Made by a program: the position numbers and the translations under genes
Notes under the pieces: generated by a model
What the model was told of the DNA's origin: nothing
Seen by the model: the letters and a program-made list of their open reading frames with translations, nothing else
The model's database searches: none
Origin: Burkholderiaceae bacterium
GTDB taxonomy: Bacteria; Pseudomonadota; Gammaproteobacteria; Burkholderiales; Burkholderiaceae
Length of the DNA: 14,729 bases
NCBI GenBank assembly: GCA_947372155.1
Contig: CANBSM010000104.1
Span: forward strand, 1 to 14,729
Direction: 5' to 3'
Shown here: positions 6,903-14,664 of the stretch, in pieces
How positions within the stretch are numbered: position 1 is the first letter of the stretch
Layout: the number at the start of each line of letters is the position of its first letter

Positions 6903-9406
6903 GCTTTAAAGCCACGCCCAGTGCGGTTCGACTTAAAGTTGGTTAAAAGATCCGTTTTGCCTTCTTTTAGCAGCTTTTGAACTTGTTCGGCTGAAACTTC
7001 TTGTTGCAAAACGACTTTTCCTGTTTTGAAATCACAGGATTTACTAGGGCCGGTATTGTTTTCACAAACATAACGCATGCCGTCTTCATATACCGCTCCA
7101 GAGCATTTTGGACAAACACCTAGAGCCTGACGACCAGTGAAATCCACTGCCTCAGTTTCATCATCTTGGGTATTTCCAAAATCAAACTCCAATTTGAAGC
7201 CTGCGTTTGGATAGTCTTTGTCATCCTCTGGAATTTCACTTAATTTAATAATGGCAGCAAATGGACGCCCCATTTTGCTGCGGAATCCTTGCAAAGGTCC
7301 GATGGTTTTTTCACGCAACAACTCTTCCACTTCAGGATATTCAAAAGCACGCCCACCGGGTGTTTTGCTGATAGTAAAGCCGCACTTTTCACAGGCAAAA
7401 CGACGATAGTTTTCTTTTACCGGACCCTTGCAGTGCGGGCACGGCGTGGTCATTGTGGCGTAGTCACCGGGAATGGTATCGCTGTCGTATTCTTTGGCGC
7501 GCTTCACAATGCGCTGGGTCATTTGCGCGATTTCTTGCATGAAGGTGTCGCGATTCATCTTGCCTTGCTCGATGAGAGAAAGTTTGTTCTCCCAGCTGCC
7601 GGTTAAATCAGGGCGAGTTAATTCTTCAACATCTAAGCCGCGTAACAAAGTCATTAACTGAAACGCCTTAGCTGTTGGAATAAGTTCGCGCGCCTCGCGC
7701 ACCATGTATTTTTCAGCGAGCAGCCCTTCAATGATGGCGGCACGAGTTGCTGGCGTACCTAAGCCCTTTTCAGCCATGGCTTCGCGCATGTCATCATCAT
7801 CGACCCACTTACCTGCACTTTCCATGGCTGACAGCAAGGTTGCTTCTGTATAGCGTGCAGGTGGCTTTGTTTTTAATGGCACGGCCGCAATAGATTCAGT
7901 TTGTACTGATTCACTCTCTTGCACTGGAACTAGCTCATCATCTGCTTGGTTGGATTTGCCGTAAACCGTCAGCCAACCAGGGTTTACAAGAACGCGGCCT
8001 TCGGTTTTGAAGTGGTGTCCAGAAACCTCTGTAATACGTGTTGTCACGCGGAATTCCGCGGCAGGATAAAACACGGCCAAGAAGCGACGCACAACTAAGT
8101 CGTAGAGCTTGGCTTCGGGCTCGCTTAAAGTTTTAGGCGTTTCTAATGTTGGGATGATCGCAAAGTGATCAGAAATTTTGGAGTTATCAAAAATCCGCTT
8201 GTTTGGTTTGACCCAGCCGTAACCTGCTTTAGCTTTCGGATCCTTTGGGTCGCCTTTCAGAATTTGCTTAGCAAATGCACGATAGTCTTGCGAATGTTCA
8301 GCAAGATTCTCCATGGTTTGCTTAACGGTATCGAGATAATCTTCGGGAAGCGCTTTAGCGTCAGTACGTGGATAAGTTAATACTTTGTGACGCTCATACA
8401 AAGCTTGTGCAAGACCTAATGTATTTTTTGCAGAGAACCCAAAGCGGGCATTTGCCTCGCGTTGTAAGCTGGTTAAATCAAATAACTGGGGAGCAAGCTG
8501 TGTAGCGGGCTTAGCTTCTTCGGTGACGTTGGCTTTTTTGCCGCGGCATGCAGCCACAATACTTTGAGCTGCAGCCTCGCTCCACAGGCGGTTCTCGCGT
8601 GCGTCAGGTTCGGCAACATCTTTTTTAAATTTAGGATCAAACCAGCGACCTTCGTAGACGCCAGCAGCAGCGATAAATTCTGCTTTCACTTCCCAATAAT
8701 CTTTAGAGAGGAACTTGCGAATAAGCTCTTCTCGCTCCACCACAATAGAAAGTGTGGGCGTCTGCACACGACCTACAGTCGTTAAGAAGAAGCCACCACT
8801 CTTGCTGTTAAACGCGGTCATTGCGCGCGTGCCATTGATACCAACCAACCAGTCCGCTTCTGAGCGACAACGTGCTGCATCAGCTAGAGGCTTCATATCT
8901 TCATCGGTGCGTAAGTTAGTAAAACCTTCGCGAATAGCAGCTGGAGTCATCGACTGCAGCCATAAGCGTTTGATGGATTGTGATGCTTTTGCGTGCTGTG
9001 CAATTAAGCGGAAAATTAATTCACCTTCACGCCCCGCGTCACAAGCATTAATGAGCGCCGTAACGTCTTTACGTTTAATTAGTTTTTGCAGTACCTTGAG
9101 GCGCGACTCTGTTTTTGCAATCGGACGTAAATCAAAATAAGGGGGCACCACGGGCAAATTAGCAAATGACCATTTGCCGCGCTTTACGTCAAACTCTTCA
9201 GGGGCGGCGATTTCTAATAAATGACCTACTGCAGAAGAGATCAGGAAATTCTCGCTCTCAAAATAATCTTCATATTTTGTAAAGCCACCTAAGGCCTTGG
9301 CAATGTCATTAGCAACAGAAGGCTTTTCTGCAATGATGAGCGCCTTGGGGTGATCCCCGGCGGTAGTCTTTGGGCTGCTTTTTTTGGTAGTTGCTTTAGT
9401 TGCCAC
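6734..9406 (-). CDS. topB: DNA topoisomerase III
   Basis: An 890-residue type IA topoisomerase that cuts and reseals one DNA strand, resolving replication and recombination intermediates. The Toprim domain opens with KALIIAEKPSVANDIAKALG (E27) and holds ACDAGREGELIF (D123, E127). The catalytic tyrosine is Y345 in KVLTYPRTDAKALP. GRVQTPTLSIVVEREE is at 212-227. The C terminus has two C4 zinc-finger modules (C656, C659, C672, C675; C765, C768, C781, C791). Each is followed by a repeat of the type LLREKTIGPLQGFRSKMGRPF (about 697 and 812). It is longer than E. coli TopB (653), as in other TopB proteins with zinc modules. The start is GTG at 9406 with an AGGC-type site about 8 bases upstream. The last 40 residues are Lys/Ala/Ser rich and lie antisense to the MnmC-like gene. 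It runs opposite to its left neighbour and 224 bases from dprA. Confidence 0.95.
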   Translation of the reverse strand: MATKATTKKSSPKTTAGDHPKALIIAEKPSVANDIAKALGGFTKYEDYFESENFLISSAVGHLLEIAAPEEFDVKRGKWSFANLPVVPPYFDLRPIAKTESRLKVLQKLIKRKDVTALINACDAGREGELIFRLIAQHAKASQSIKRLWLQSMTPAAIREGFTNLRTDEDMKPLADAARCRSEADWLVGINGTRAMTAFNSKSGGFFLTTVGRVQTPTLSIVVEREELIRKFLSKDYWEVKAEFIAAAGVYEGRWFDPKFKKDVAEPDARENRLWSEAAAQSIVAACRGKKANVTEEAKPATQLAPQLFDLTSLQREANARFGFSAKNTLGLAQALYERHKVLTYPRTDAKALPEDYLDTVKQTMENLAEHSQDYRAFAKQILKGDPKDPKAKAGYGWVKPNKRIFDNSKISDHFAIIPTLETPKTLSEPEAKLYDLVVRRFLAVFYPAAEFRVTTRITEVSGHHFKTEGRVLVNPGWLTVYGKSNQADDELVPVQESESVQTESIAAVPLKTKPPARYTEATLLSAMESAGKWVDDDDMREAMAEKGLGTPATRAAIIEGLLAEKYMVREARELIPTAKAFQLMTLLRGLDVEELTRPDLTGSWENKLSLIEQGKMNRDTFMQEIAQMTQRIVKRAKEYDSDTIPGDYATMTTPCPHCKGPVKENYRRFACEKCGFTISKTPGGRAFEYPEVEELLREKTIGPLQGFRSKMGRPFAAIIKLSEIPEDDKDYPNAGFKLEFDFGNTQDDETEAVDFTGRQALGVCPKCSGAVYEDGMRYVCENNTGPSKSCDFKTGKVVLQQEVSAEQVQKLLKEGKTDLLTNFKSNRTGRGFKAYLALDSTGKIGFEFEAKAPKADGAAPAKKRSGASAATKSAAKPKRASKAKSSSSS

Positions 9407-9458
9407 GCGTTTTGCCTAAATTTGAGCTTGAAATGATGTTTTTTTGGGGTAAAACGGA

Positions 9459-9490
9459 TGGCCAATTTAAACCAAAATCGGACTTGGCCA
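9459..9490. repeat. Inverted repeat TGGCCAA / TTGGCCA in the topB leader
   Basis: TGGCCAA at 9459-9465 is the exact reverse complement of TTGGCCA at 9484-9490, with an 18-base spacer. It lies about 53-84 bases upstream of the topB GTG. It could be a weak hairpin in the topB leader or a dyad binding site. Seven base pairs with a long loop may also occur by chance, and no regulator is implied. Confidence 0.35.
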
Positions 9491-9508
9491 GTTGCATACC
9501 TCTTTTTT

Positions 9509-9539
9509 ATTATTAACCGATAAATCAGGAAAAGTCCAA
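9509..9539 (-). promoter_or_regulatory. Weak candidate promoter for topB
   Basis: On the minus strand, AATAAT (plus-strand 9509-9514) matches the -10 consensus at five of six positions. TTGGAC (9534-9539) matches the -35 at three of six. The 19-base spacing is longer than ideal. The position, about 100 bases before the topB start in an AT-rich spacer, is sensible. AT-rich DNA yields such matches easily, so this is only a candidate. Confidence 0.25.
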
Positions 9540-9615
9540 AAACCCGTTTTTTTTGCTATTTTTGGGTAGACTGATGCTCTCCATTTAGAGATAAAAACCC
9601 ACTTTTACGCTATTT
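9538..9615. repeat. Two imperfect direct repeats in the T-rich topB/dprA spacer
   Basis: Copy 1 (9538-9561) and copy 2 (9593-9615) share the frame AAAAACCC, then an 8-9 base T-rich middle, then GCTATTT. Starts are 55 bases apart. The spacer 9407-9630 also holds T runs of 7-9 bases at about 9439, 9547 and 9624. It contains no ORF I would defend and no clear intrinsic terminator for dprA. The repeat may be a paired protein site or simply a local duplication. Confidence 0.4.
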
Positions 9616-9630
9616 AAATGCAGTTTTTTT

Positions 9631-10305
9631 TTAAAAACGAAGCTCCTCAAGAATATCACCCGGTCTAAAGACTAGTTTTGCTCCTTGTTGAATAAGTAGA
9701 TGGCAACCAGCAGAATTTTCGCTATGAATGGGCCCAGGAAGCGCAAAAACCTCTCTTCCAAGCTCTGTAGCCAGGCGAGCCGTTATTAGGGAGCCTGATT
9801 TTTCTGCGGCCTCTATGACCACCACTCCTAGTGCTAGGGCTGCAATGATGCGATTTCGCCTGGGAAAGTGAAATGGTTTTGGCCCAACCCCCAATGGAAG
9901 CTCGGTTATCAAAAGACCTTGCTGGCTTATGGCCGCAGATAGGGCGATGTTTTGCCTGGGATATACAAGGTCTAAGCCTGTTCCCAAAATGGCTGCGGTA
10001 CGGTGATGGGGTCCAAGCTCCAGCGTGGCCTGATGGGCGGCACTATCGATTCCTTTTGCAAGGCCAGAAACGACCATAAGACCTGTTTTTGAGAGCGCCT
10101 GGGCAAACAGGCGAGCACTTTTTAAGCCATCTAGACTGGCACTTCTTGAGCCTACGATGGCAATCATGGGCAGCTTTAGTAGGCCAATATCGCCATATAT
10201 ATAGAGTGAGGCTGGGGGATCGTATAAATCCTGGAGGCGGGGCGGGTAATGAGGGCTTCCACGGTCAATTCGGGTAATGGAGCTTGGCGCAGGCGATGTT
10301 TTCAT
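9631..10305 (-). CDS. dprA: DNA-processing protein DprA, short form with only the Rossmann-fold core
   Basis: A 224-residue DprA/Smf protein. In the full family, DprA binds incoming single-stranded DNA during natural transformation and loads RecA. The Rossmann-type core is complete: GSRSASLDGLKSARLFAQ, GLMVVSGLAKGIDSAAH, ILGTGLDLVYPRQN, PFHFPRRNRIIAALALGVVVIEA, SGSLITARLATELGREVFALPG and LLIQQGAKLV. It ends EELRF with no C-terminal winged-helix domain. Its N terminus begins just before the core (GSPHYPPRLQDLYDPPASL), without the SAM-like N-terminal domain. The ATG at 10305 is the only usable start: an in-frame TGA lies at 10338-10336 and no ATG, GTG or TTG lies between. It diverges from def and shares a 71-base spacer with it. 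A genuine minimal DprA or a reduced remnant are both possible. Confidence 0.9.
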   Translation of the reverse strand: MKTSPAPSSITRIDRGSPHYPPRLQDLYDPPASLYIYGDIGLLKLPMIAIVGSRSASLDGLKSARLFAQALSKTGLMVVSGLAKGIDSAAHQATLELGPHHRTAAILGTGLDLVYPRQNIALSAAISQQGLLITELPLGVGPKPFHFPRRNRIIAALALGVVVIEAAEKSGSLITARLATELGREVFALPGPIHSENSAGCHLLIQQGAKLVFRPGDILEELRF

Positions 10306-10341
10306 AAACCAATTTTGTCTTGTGGGGAAATTAGATCAATC

Positions 10342-10370
10342 GGGACAGACTGATAGCTCTGTTGGATAAT
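10342..10370 (+). promoter_or_regulatory. Candidate promoter of def
   Basis: GGGACA at 10342-10347 (four of six against TTGACA) and GATAAT at 10365-10370 (five of six against TATAAT) are 17 bases apart. This is ideal spacing, in the 71-base gap between the divergent dprA and def genes. If used, transcription would begin at or beside the def ATG at 10377, giving a leaderless or nearly leaderless message. A TTGGA element at 10362-10366 could instead be the ribosome binding site of a longer transcript; both readings cannot be fully true. Confidence 0.3.
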
Positions 10371-10376
10371 TCTTAT

Positions 10377-10892
10377 ATGGCTTTATTAACCGTCCTTTGT
10401 TATCCAGATCCCCGCTTGCACAAGGTTGCTAAACCCGTGGTGCAGGTAGACACACGCATTCAGAAAATCGTCGCCGATATGGCAGAGACAATGTATGAGG
10501 CCCCTGGCGTAGGCTTGGCAGCAACGCAGGTAGATGTTCATGAGCGCATCGTGGTGATTGACGTATCTGATGATCAAAACGAACTGATGGTTTTTATCAA
10601 CCCGGAGATTATTTGGGCAAGCCCTGAAACAAAATACTGGCGCGAAGGGTGTTTATCTGTTCCAGAGTTTTATGATGAAGTTGAAAGACCCTCTCAAATT
10701 CGAGTCAAGGCTTTGGATGTTAATGGCAAAGAATTTGAAATTGAGGCTGATGGTTTATTAGCCGTTTGTTTGCAACATGAGTTGGATCACTTGCAAGGAA
10801 AAGTGTTTGTTGAGTACTTATCAATACTCAAAAGAACTCGTATCTCGCAAAAAATGAAGAAGCGCGCTAAAGAATTAGTAGGGCAGCGCTAA
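10377..10892 (+). CDS. def: Peptide deformylase
   Basis: A 171-residue metalloenzyme that removes the formyl group from the N-terminal methionine of new proteins. All three family motifs are present: GVGLAATQ (residues 44-51), EGCLS with metal ligand C92, and HELDH (134-138) with the other two ligands H134 and H138 and catalytic E135. I choose ATG 10377, giving [14 protein letters not shown], because that matches the usual family start. An in-frame TTG at 10362 would add five residues (MDNSY) with no family match. It is followed 8 bases later by fmt, the enzyme doing the opposite reaction on initiator tRNA. def-fmt is a classic pair. Confidence 0.97.
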   Translation: MALLTVLCYPDPRLHKVAKPVVQVDTRIQKIVADMAETMYEAPGVGLAATQVDVHERIVVIDVSDDQNELMVFINPEIIWASPETKYWREGCLSVPEFYDEVERPSQIRVKALDVNGKEFEIEADGLLAVCLQHELDHLQGKVFVEYLSILKRTRISQKMKKRAKELVGQR

Positions 10893-10900
10893 GCGCACCA

Positions 10901-11899
10901 ATGAAAATTGTCTTTGCTGGAACCCCTGAGTTTGCTGCGCAAGCAATGCGTGCAATCTACGATGCTGGCCATGAAATTGTTTTAGCTTTAACGCAGCCTG
11001 ATCGTCGCGCTGGAAGGGGTATGCACCTGCAGCCCAGCCCAGTTAAAGAGTTTGCTTTACAAAAAAAGATTCCTGTGTTGCAGCCGGAAACCTTGAAACG
11101 CAACCATAGTGATCCGCAAAAACAAGTCCAAGCACAAGCGGCTTATGAGCATGTATCCGCTCTTGAATTTGATGCAATGGTAGTGGTAGCTTATGGCTTG
11201 ATCTTGCCCCAAGAAATTTTGGATATTAGCGAGAGGCTAGGGAGACATGGCAGCTTTAATATTCATGCCTCATTGTTGCCTCGCTGGCGTGGCGCAGCGC
11301 CGATTCAGCGGGCCATTCAATCAGGCGATGCTAAGACGGGCGTATGTATTATGCAAATGGATGCCGGCTTGGATACTGGCGACACCGTTTTAGTTGAAGC
11401 TCTTGAAATTGCCTGCGATGAATCCAGCGGCAGTTTGCATGATCGATTGGCGCAGCTCGGCTCCAAACTCATTGTTAATGTTTTAAATGACTTGCAACAT
11501 GGCAAAGAATTAACTCGAGTGCCACAAGAAAAAAATGGCATTACTTATGCCGAAAAAATACTCAAGAGCGAAGCCCAGATCGATTGGAGCCTAAGCGCGA
11601 AAGAAATTGATCAATATATTCGGGCTTTTAATCCCTTCCCGGGAGCAAGCAGCAATTGCCATGGACAGACAATCAAGTTTTGGCATTCAAGGCTTGCGGG
11701 TAATGAGGCTGCAAGCGCCACGGCTGCTGCAGGTGATGTCTTGGGCCTTGGTAATGATGGCGTATATATTCAGTGTGGAGCAGGAGTGCTTGAGGTTTTA
11801 GAAATGCAAAAACCAGGCGGCAAAAGAATGGATGCCAAAGCTTGCCTACAGTCGATTAGCGCTAGTGAAAAATTGTTGTGCTTTCAGGCAAAGGAGTAG
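10901..11899 (+). CDS. fmt: Methionyl-tRNA formyltransferase
   Basis: A 332-residue enzyme that formylates the amino group of initiator Met-tRNA using 10-formyltetrahydrofolate. The N-terminal Rossmann domain starts [12 protein letters not shown], includes the tRNA-contacting loop DRRAGRG (34-40), and carries the catalytic set N120, H122 in [21 protein letters not shown] and D158 in [11 protein letters not shown]. These positions align with E. coli N106, H108 and D144. The C-terminal OB-fold domain (from about residue 220) binds the acceptor arm. The protein is slightly longer than E. coli Fmt (315), with the extra length mainly around residues 64-90, between the tRNA loop and the [10 protein letters not shown] strand. 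It starts 8 bases after def. Its last codons contain the htpX ribosome binding site. Confidence 0.97.
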   Translation: MKIVFAGTPEFAAQAMRAIYDAGHEIVLALTQPDRRAGRGMHLQPSPVKEFALQKKIPVLQPETLKRNHSDPQKQVQAQAAYEHVSALEFDAMVVVAYGLILPQEILDISERLGRHGSFNIHASLLPRWRGAAPIQRAIQSGDAKTGVCIMQMDAGLDTGDTVLVEALEIACDESSGSLHDRLAQLGSKLIVNVLNDLQHGKELTRVPQEKNGITYAEKILKSEAQIDWSLSAKEIDQYIRAFNPFPGASSNCHGQTIKFWHSRLAGNEAASATAAAGDVLGLGNDGVYIQCGAGVLEVLEMQKPGGKRMDAKACLQSISASEKLLCFQAKE

Positions 11900-11901
11900 A
11901 A
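11891..11901 (+). promoter_or_regulatory. Ribosome binding site that fixes the htpX start
   Basis: AAGGAG at 11891-11896 lies 5 bases before ATG 11902 and inside the last codons of fmt, whose TAG is at 11897-11899. This is the strongest Shine-Dalgarno in the window. It decides for ATG 11902 over the in-frame TTG at 11878, which would add eight residues without family support. Confidence 0.85.
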
Positions 11902-12768
11902 ATGTTTAATTTTGCAAAGACTGCTGTTTTGATGGCAGCAATTACTGCGTTATTTATTGTGGTTGGTGGCATGCTGGGCGGCGAGCAAGGCATGTTACTA
12001 GCCCTACTCATGGCGGTTGGTATGAACTTTTTCAGCTATTGGTTTTCTGACACCATGGTGTTGAAGATGACCAATGCGCAGCAGGTCGATGAAAGGTCTG
12101 CGCCTCAGTTTTATGGTCTTGTGAAAGAGTTGTCCGAGAGGGCTGGCCTACCAATGCCTAAAGTTTTTTTGATTAACGAAGAGGCGCCAAATGCTTTTGC
12201 GACCGGACGTAATCCAGAGAATGCCTCGGTTGCTGCAACCACTGGCATTCTGAAAATTCTTTCTAACCGTGAGTTGCGTGGCGTCATGGCGCATGAGCTT
12301 GCCCACGTTCGTCATCGGGATATTTTGATTTCGACTATTGCTGCAACAATGGCCGGAGCCATTTCAGCGTTAGCTAACTTTGCCATGTTTTTTGGTGGTC
12401 GCGACTCTGAGGGCAGGCCCAATAATCCCATAGCCAGTTTGATGGTGGCAATTTTGGCCCCGATCGCAGCAAGCTTGATTCAAATGAGCATTTCTCGTGC
12501 AAGAGAATATGAGGCAGACCGTGGCGGCGCAGAAATTAGCGCTGATCCAGAGGCGCTCGCACAGGCCTTAGAAAAAATTCATAACTATGCCCAAGGCATT
12601 CCGTTTCAAGCGGTTGAGCAGCATCCTGAAACAGCGCAGATGATGATTCTCAATCCTTTGAGTGCTGGCGGCCTTGCGCAACTTTTTTCAACCCACCCAC
12701 CTACTGAAGAGCGGGTGGCTCGCCTTATGAGTATGGCAAAAAACGGGATATATCCCGGAGCAAATTAA
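11902..12768 (+). CDS. htpX: Membrane zinc metalloprotease HtpX
   Basis: A 288-residue M48 family inner-membrane protease that takes part in quality control of membrane proteins. Two N-terminal membrane helices lie at about residues 5-25 and 28-48. The zinc site HELAH is at 131-135 in [16 protein letters not shown]. The third ligand is expected at the glutamate of AREYEAD (about residue 202). Two further hydrophobic segments (about 142-165 and 178-198) lie between them. The C terminus has the family element [14 protein letters not shown]. The start at ATG 11902 follows the strong ribosome binding site and gives [18 protein letters not shown], a normal HtpX beginning. It begins 2 bases after the fmt stop. 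The length is close to E. coli HtpX (293). Confidence 0.95.
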   Translation: MFNFAKTAVLMAAITALFIVVGGMLGGEQGMLLALLMAVGMNFFSYWFSDTMVLKMTNAQQVDERSAPQFYGLVKELSERAGLPMPKVFLINEEAPNAFATGRNPENASVAATTGILKILSNRELRGVMAHELAHVRHRDILISTIAATMAGAISALANFAMFFGGRDSEGRPNNPIASLMVAILAPIAASLIQMSISRAREYEADRGGAEISADPEALAQALEKIHNYAQGIPFQAVEQHPETAQMMILNPLSAGGLAQLFSTHPPTEERVARLMSMAKNGIYPGAN

Positions 12769-12769
12769 T

Positions 12770-14086
12770 TTGACCGATCAAAAAACACCCCGCAGCCTTC
12801 CGCTTTCCGAAGCAATCACTATTGCCGCACAAGCGATCAGCGAGGTAATGGATGGAAGATCGCTTACAGAAGTTTTGGATCAACTAGAGCCCCATGAGCG
12901 CCCCATTGTTCAGAGCCTAAGCTTTGATGCGCTTCGTAAATGGGTGCGCTCTCATGAATTGATCAAACAATTTATTCCTAAAACGCCTCCACCAGAAGTC
13001 GATCACTTGCTCAGCGTTGCAATCGCATTATTTTTGCAAGATACAACTGAGAGCAAAGGCTATCCGGCTCACACGATTGTTGATCAGGCGGTGAAAGCCT
13101 GTGGTGAATATGACCAAACCATGTATGCCAAAGGTTTGGTAAATGCAGTCCTGCGTAAGGTAAGTCTTTTAGTGCAACCGCCCGAGGGTGAGAAGCATTT
13201 TCCGCCCGACCCAATTGCAATGTATGTCCCTGCTTGGTGGCGAGCGAACCTGAAGCGCAATTACTCCAAAATATGGCAATCTATTTTGTTTCAACAAGCC
13301 AAGCGCGCACCATTAATTCTGCGCGTGAACCAAAAGCAATACACGCGCGAACAATATCAATCCGTATTGGCTGAGAATGGAGTTACATCCAAACCAATAG
13401 ATGAATTGGCTGGTATTCAATTGCCTTGCGCCCTACTGTTGCCTGAAGCGGTGCCGGTTTCTGACCTGCCTGGTTTTTATACTGGCGCTGTATCTGTACA
13501 AGATGCGGGCGCGCAATTGGCTGCGATCCTATTAAACCCTCAGGCAGGAGAGTTGGTGCTAGATGCTTGCGCTGCTCCGGGCGGCAAAACAGCGCATTTA
13601 TTGGAGCTCGCAGATTGTTCAATGCAGGCTCTAGAGCTAGATGGCGAACGGATTGGAAAAATTGGCGGCAACTTGGACCGTCTTCGCTTGCATTCCGAGA
13701 AAGTACGAGTGTTACGTGGCGATGCCTCAAAAGCGGCTTGGTGGGACGGCATTCTTTTTGACAAGATTCTTCTCGATGCCCCTTGTTCAGCCTCGGGAAT
13801 AGTATCTCGCCATCCAGACATTCCATTCCTAAGGCGTGAAGCAGATATCAAGGCACTTCAAGAAAGACAGCGGGCTATTTTGATGCAGGCTTGGAAAATG
13901 CTTAAAACAGGCGGTACGCTGTTATACGTAACGTGCTCCATATTTCCTGAGGAAGGCGAAGAGCAGGCCATATGGTTTGCCGAACGGCACCCCAATGCGT
14001 TACGATTAGGCGCTCCGGGGCAGGTTTTGCCTGGCGAGTTAAATGACGGTTTCTACTATGCTTTGTTTAAGAAAAATGGGCCATGA
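12770..14086 (+). CDS. rsmB: 16S rRNA (cytosine(967)-C(5))-methyltransferase RsmB
   Basis: A 438-residue methyltransferase that adds m5C at position 967 of 16S rRNA using S-adenosylmethionine. Residues about 10-145 are the NusB-like RNA-binding domain (HTIVDQAVKAC, YAKGLVNAVLRK). The Rossmann methyltransferase follows: VSVQDAGAQLAA, motif I DACAAPGGKTAHLLELA (from residue 265), motif IV DAPCSASGIVSRHPDI with C339, and motif VI YVTCSIFPEEGE with the nucleophile C389. The start is TTG at 12770, one base after the htpX stop, with GGAG at 12757-12760 upstream. The next ATG would remove the first helix of the NusB-like domain. The stop overlaps the next gene's start as ATGA. The htpX-rsmB-DUF4390 order is familiar in Burkholderiaceae. 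Confidence 0.95.
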   Translation: MTDQKTPRSLPLSEAITIAAQAISEVMDGRSLTEVLDQLEPHERPIVQSLSFDALRKWVRSHELIKQFIPKTPPPEVDHLLSVAIALFLQDTTESKGYPAHTIVDQAVKACGEYDQTMYAKGLVNAVLRKVSLLVQPPEGEKHFPPDPIAMYVPAWWRANLKRNYSKIWQSILFQQAKRAPLILRVNQKQYTREQYQSVLAENGVTSKPIDELAGIQLPCALLLPEAVPVSDLPGFYTGAVSVQDAGAQLAAILLNPQAGELVLDACAAPGGKTAHLLELADCSMQALELDGERIGKIGGNLDRLRLHSEKVRVLRGDASKAAWWDGILFDKILLDAPCSASGIVSRHPDIPFLRREADIKALQERQRAILMQAWKMLKTGGTLLYVTCSIFPEEGEEQAIWFAERHPNALRLGAPGQVLPGELNDGFYYALFKKNGP

Positions 14087-14664
14087 GCCGAAGCATTAAA
14101 CAATTCCTCTTTTTGTTCCTGATGGTGTTGGGCATATTTTCAACAACCGTGAGTGCAGAAGGTATCAAGATCAAGTCCTTTGAATTGGAGAAGGTGGATA
14201 ACGACTGGCTTATTAATGCCGGTTTTCAGATTGAGTTATCACCAGGATTAGAGGATGCGGTTCAAAAAGGCGTCGTTCTGTATTTCCAAACGGAGTTTGA
14301 TTTAACGCGATCACGTTGGTATTGGTTTGATGAAAAATCCACACTCGTACAAAGGCAAACGCGTCTTTCATATCAACCGCTGACACAGCAGTATCGAATC
14401 GCCTCAGAAGGCTTCACCTTTTCCGCCAAAACGATTTCTGAGGCATTGCAAGCGGTTGGTAGTGTTGGTGGATGGCGAGTCATGGACAATGCTCAGCTCG
14501 ACCCCGGTCGGTCTTACACCGCAGCCCTGCGTATGACGTTGGATCTTAGTAAGCTGCCAAAACCGTTTCAGGTTAATGCGCTGAATAATCGAGACTGGAA
14601 TGTTTCAAGTGACTGGTATCGCTTTCCATTTTCTTCTGCTGGCCCCAATCTAATCAAGCGATGA
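14083..14664 (+). CDS. Exported DUF4390 family protein
   Basis: A 193-residue protein I recognise as the DUF4390 family, of unknown function. It has a clear Sec signal peptide: positive residues R3 and K6, a hydrophobic core at about 8-20, and a probable cleavage site TVSA-E after residue 25. The mature part is predicted to be periplasmic, with no further membrane segment or lipobox. It looks rich in beta strands, with several aromatic residues in WYWFDE and a WYRFPF element near the end. Its start ATG overlaps the rsmB stop by four bases, and its TGA overlaps the next start the same way, so it is translationally coupled on both sides. In related bacteria it precedes the NtrY/NtrX two-component genes. 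A role near that sensor is a guess from position. Confidence 0.85.
   Translation: MSRSIKQFLFLFLMVLGIFSTTVSAEGIKIKSFELEKVDNDWLINAGFQIELSPGLEDAVQKGVVLYFQTEFDLTRSRWYWFDEKSTLVQRQTRLSYQPLTQQYRIASEGFTFSAKTISEALQAVGSVGGWRVMDNAQLDPGRSYTAALRMTLDLSKLPKPFQVNALNNRDWNVSSDWYRFPFSSAGPNLIKR

Noticed and set aside
8715..9140. A 141-codon plus-strand frame inside topB
   Set aside because: It is the shadow of the conserved topB Toprim and core region. The product is Ser/Arg rich without any known pattern.
9536..9565. CCAAAAA / TTTTTGG hairpin as a terminator of dprA
   Set aside because: The stem is almost all A-T with a 16-base loop. It has no GC-rich core and is too far from the dprA stop to be convincing.
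11878..11901. Longer htpX from TTG 11878
   Set aside because: It adds eight residues inside fmt without family support, while ATG 11902 has a near-perfect ribosome binding site.
13383..13851. Two overlapping minus-strand frames (147 and 103 codons) inside rsmB
   Set aside because: They are antisense to the rsmB methyltransferase core with no coding signal of their own.
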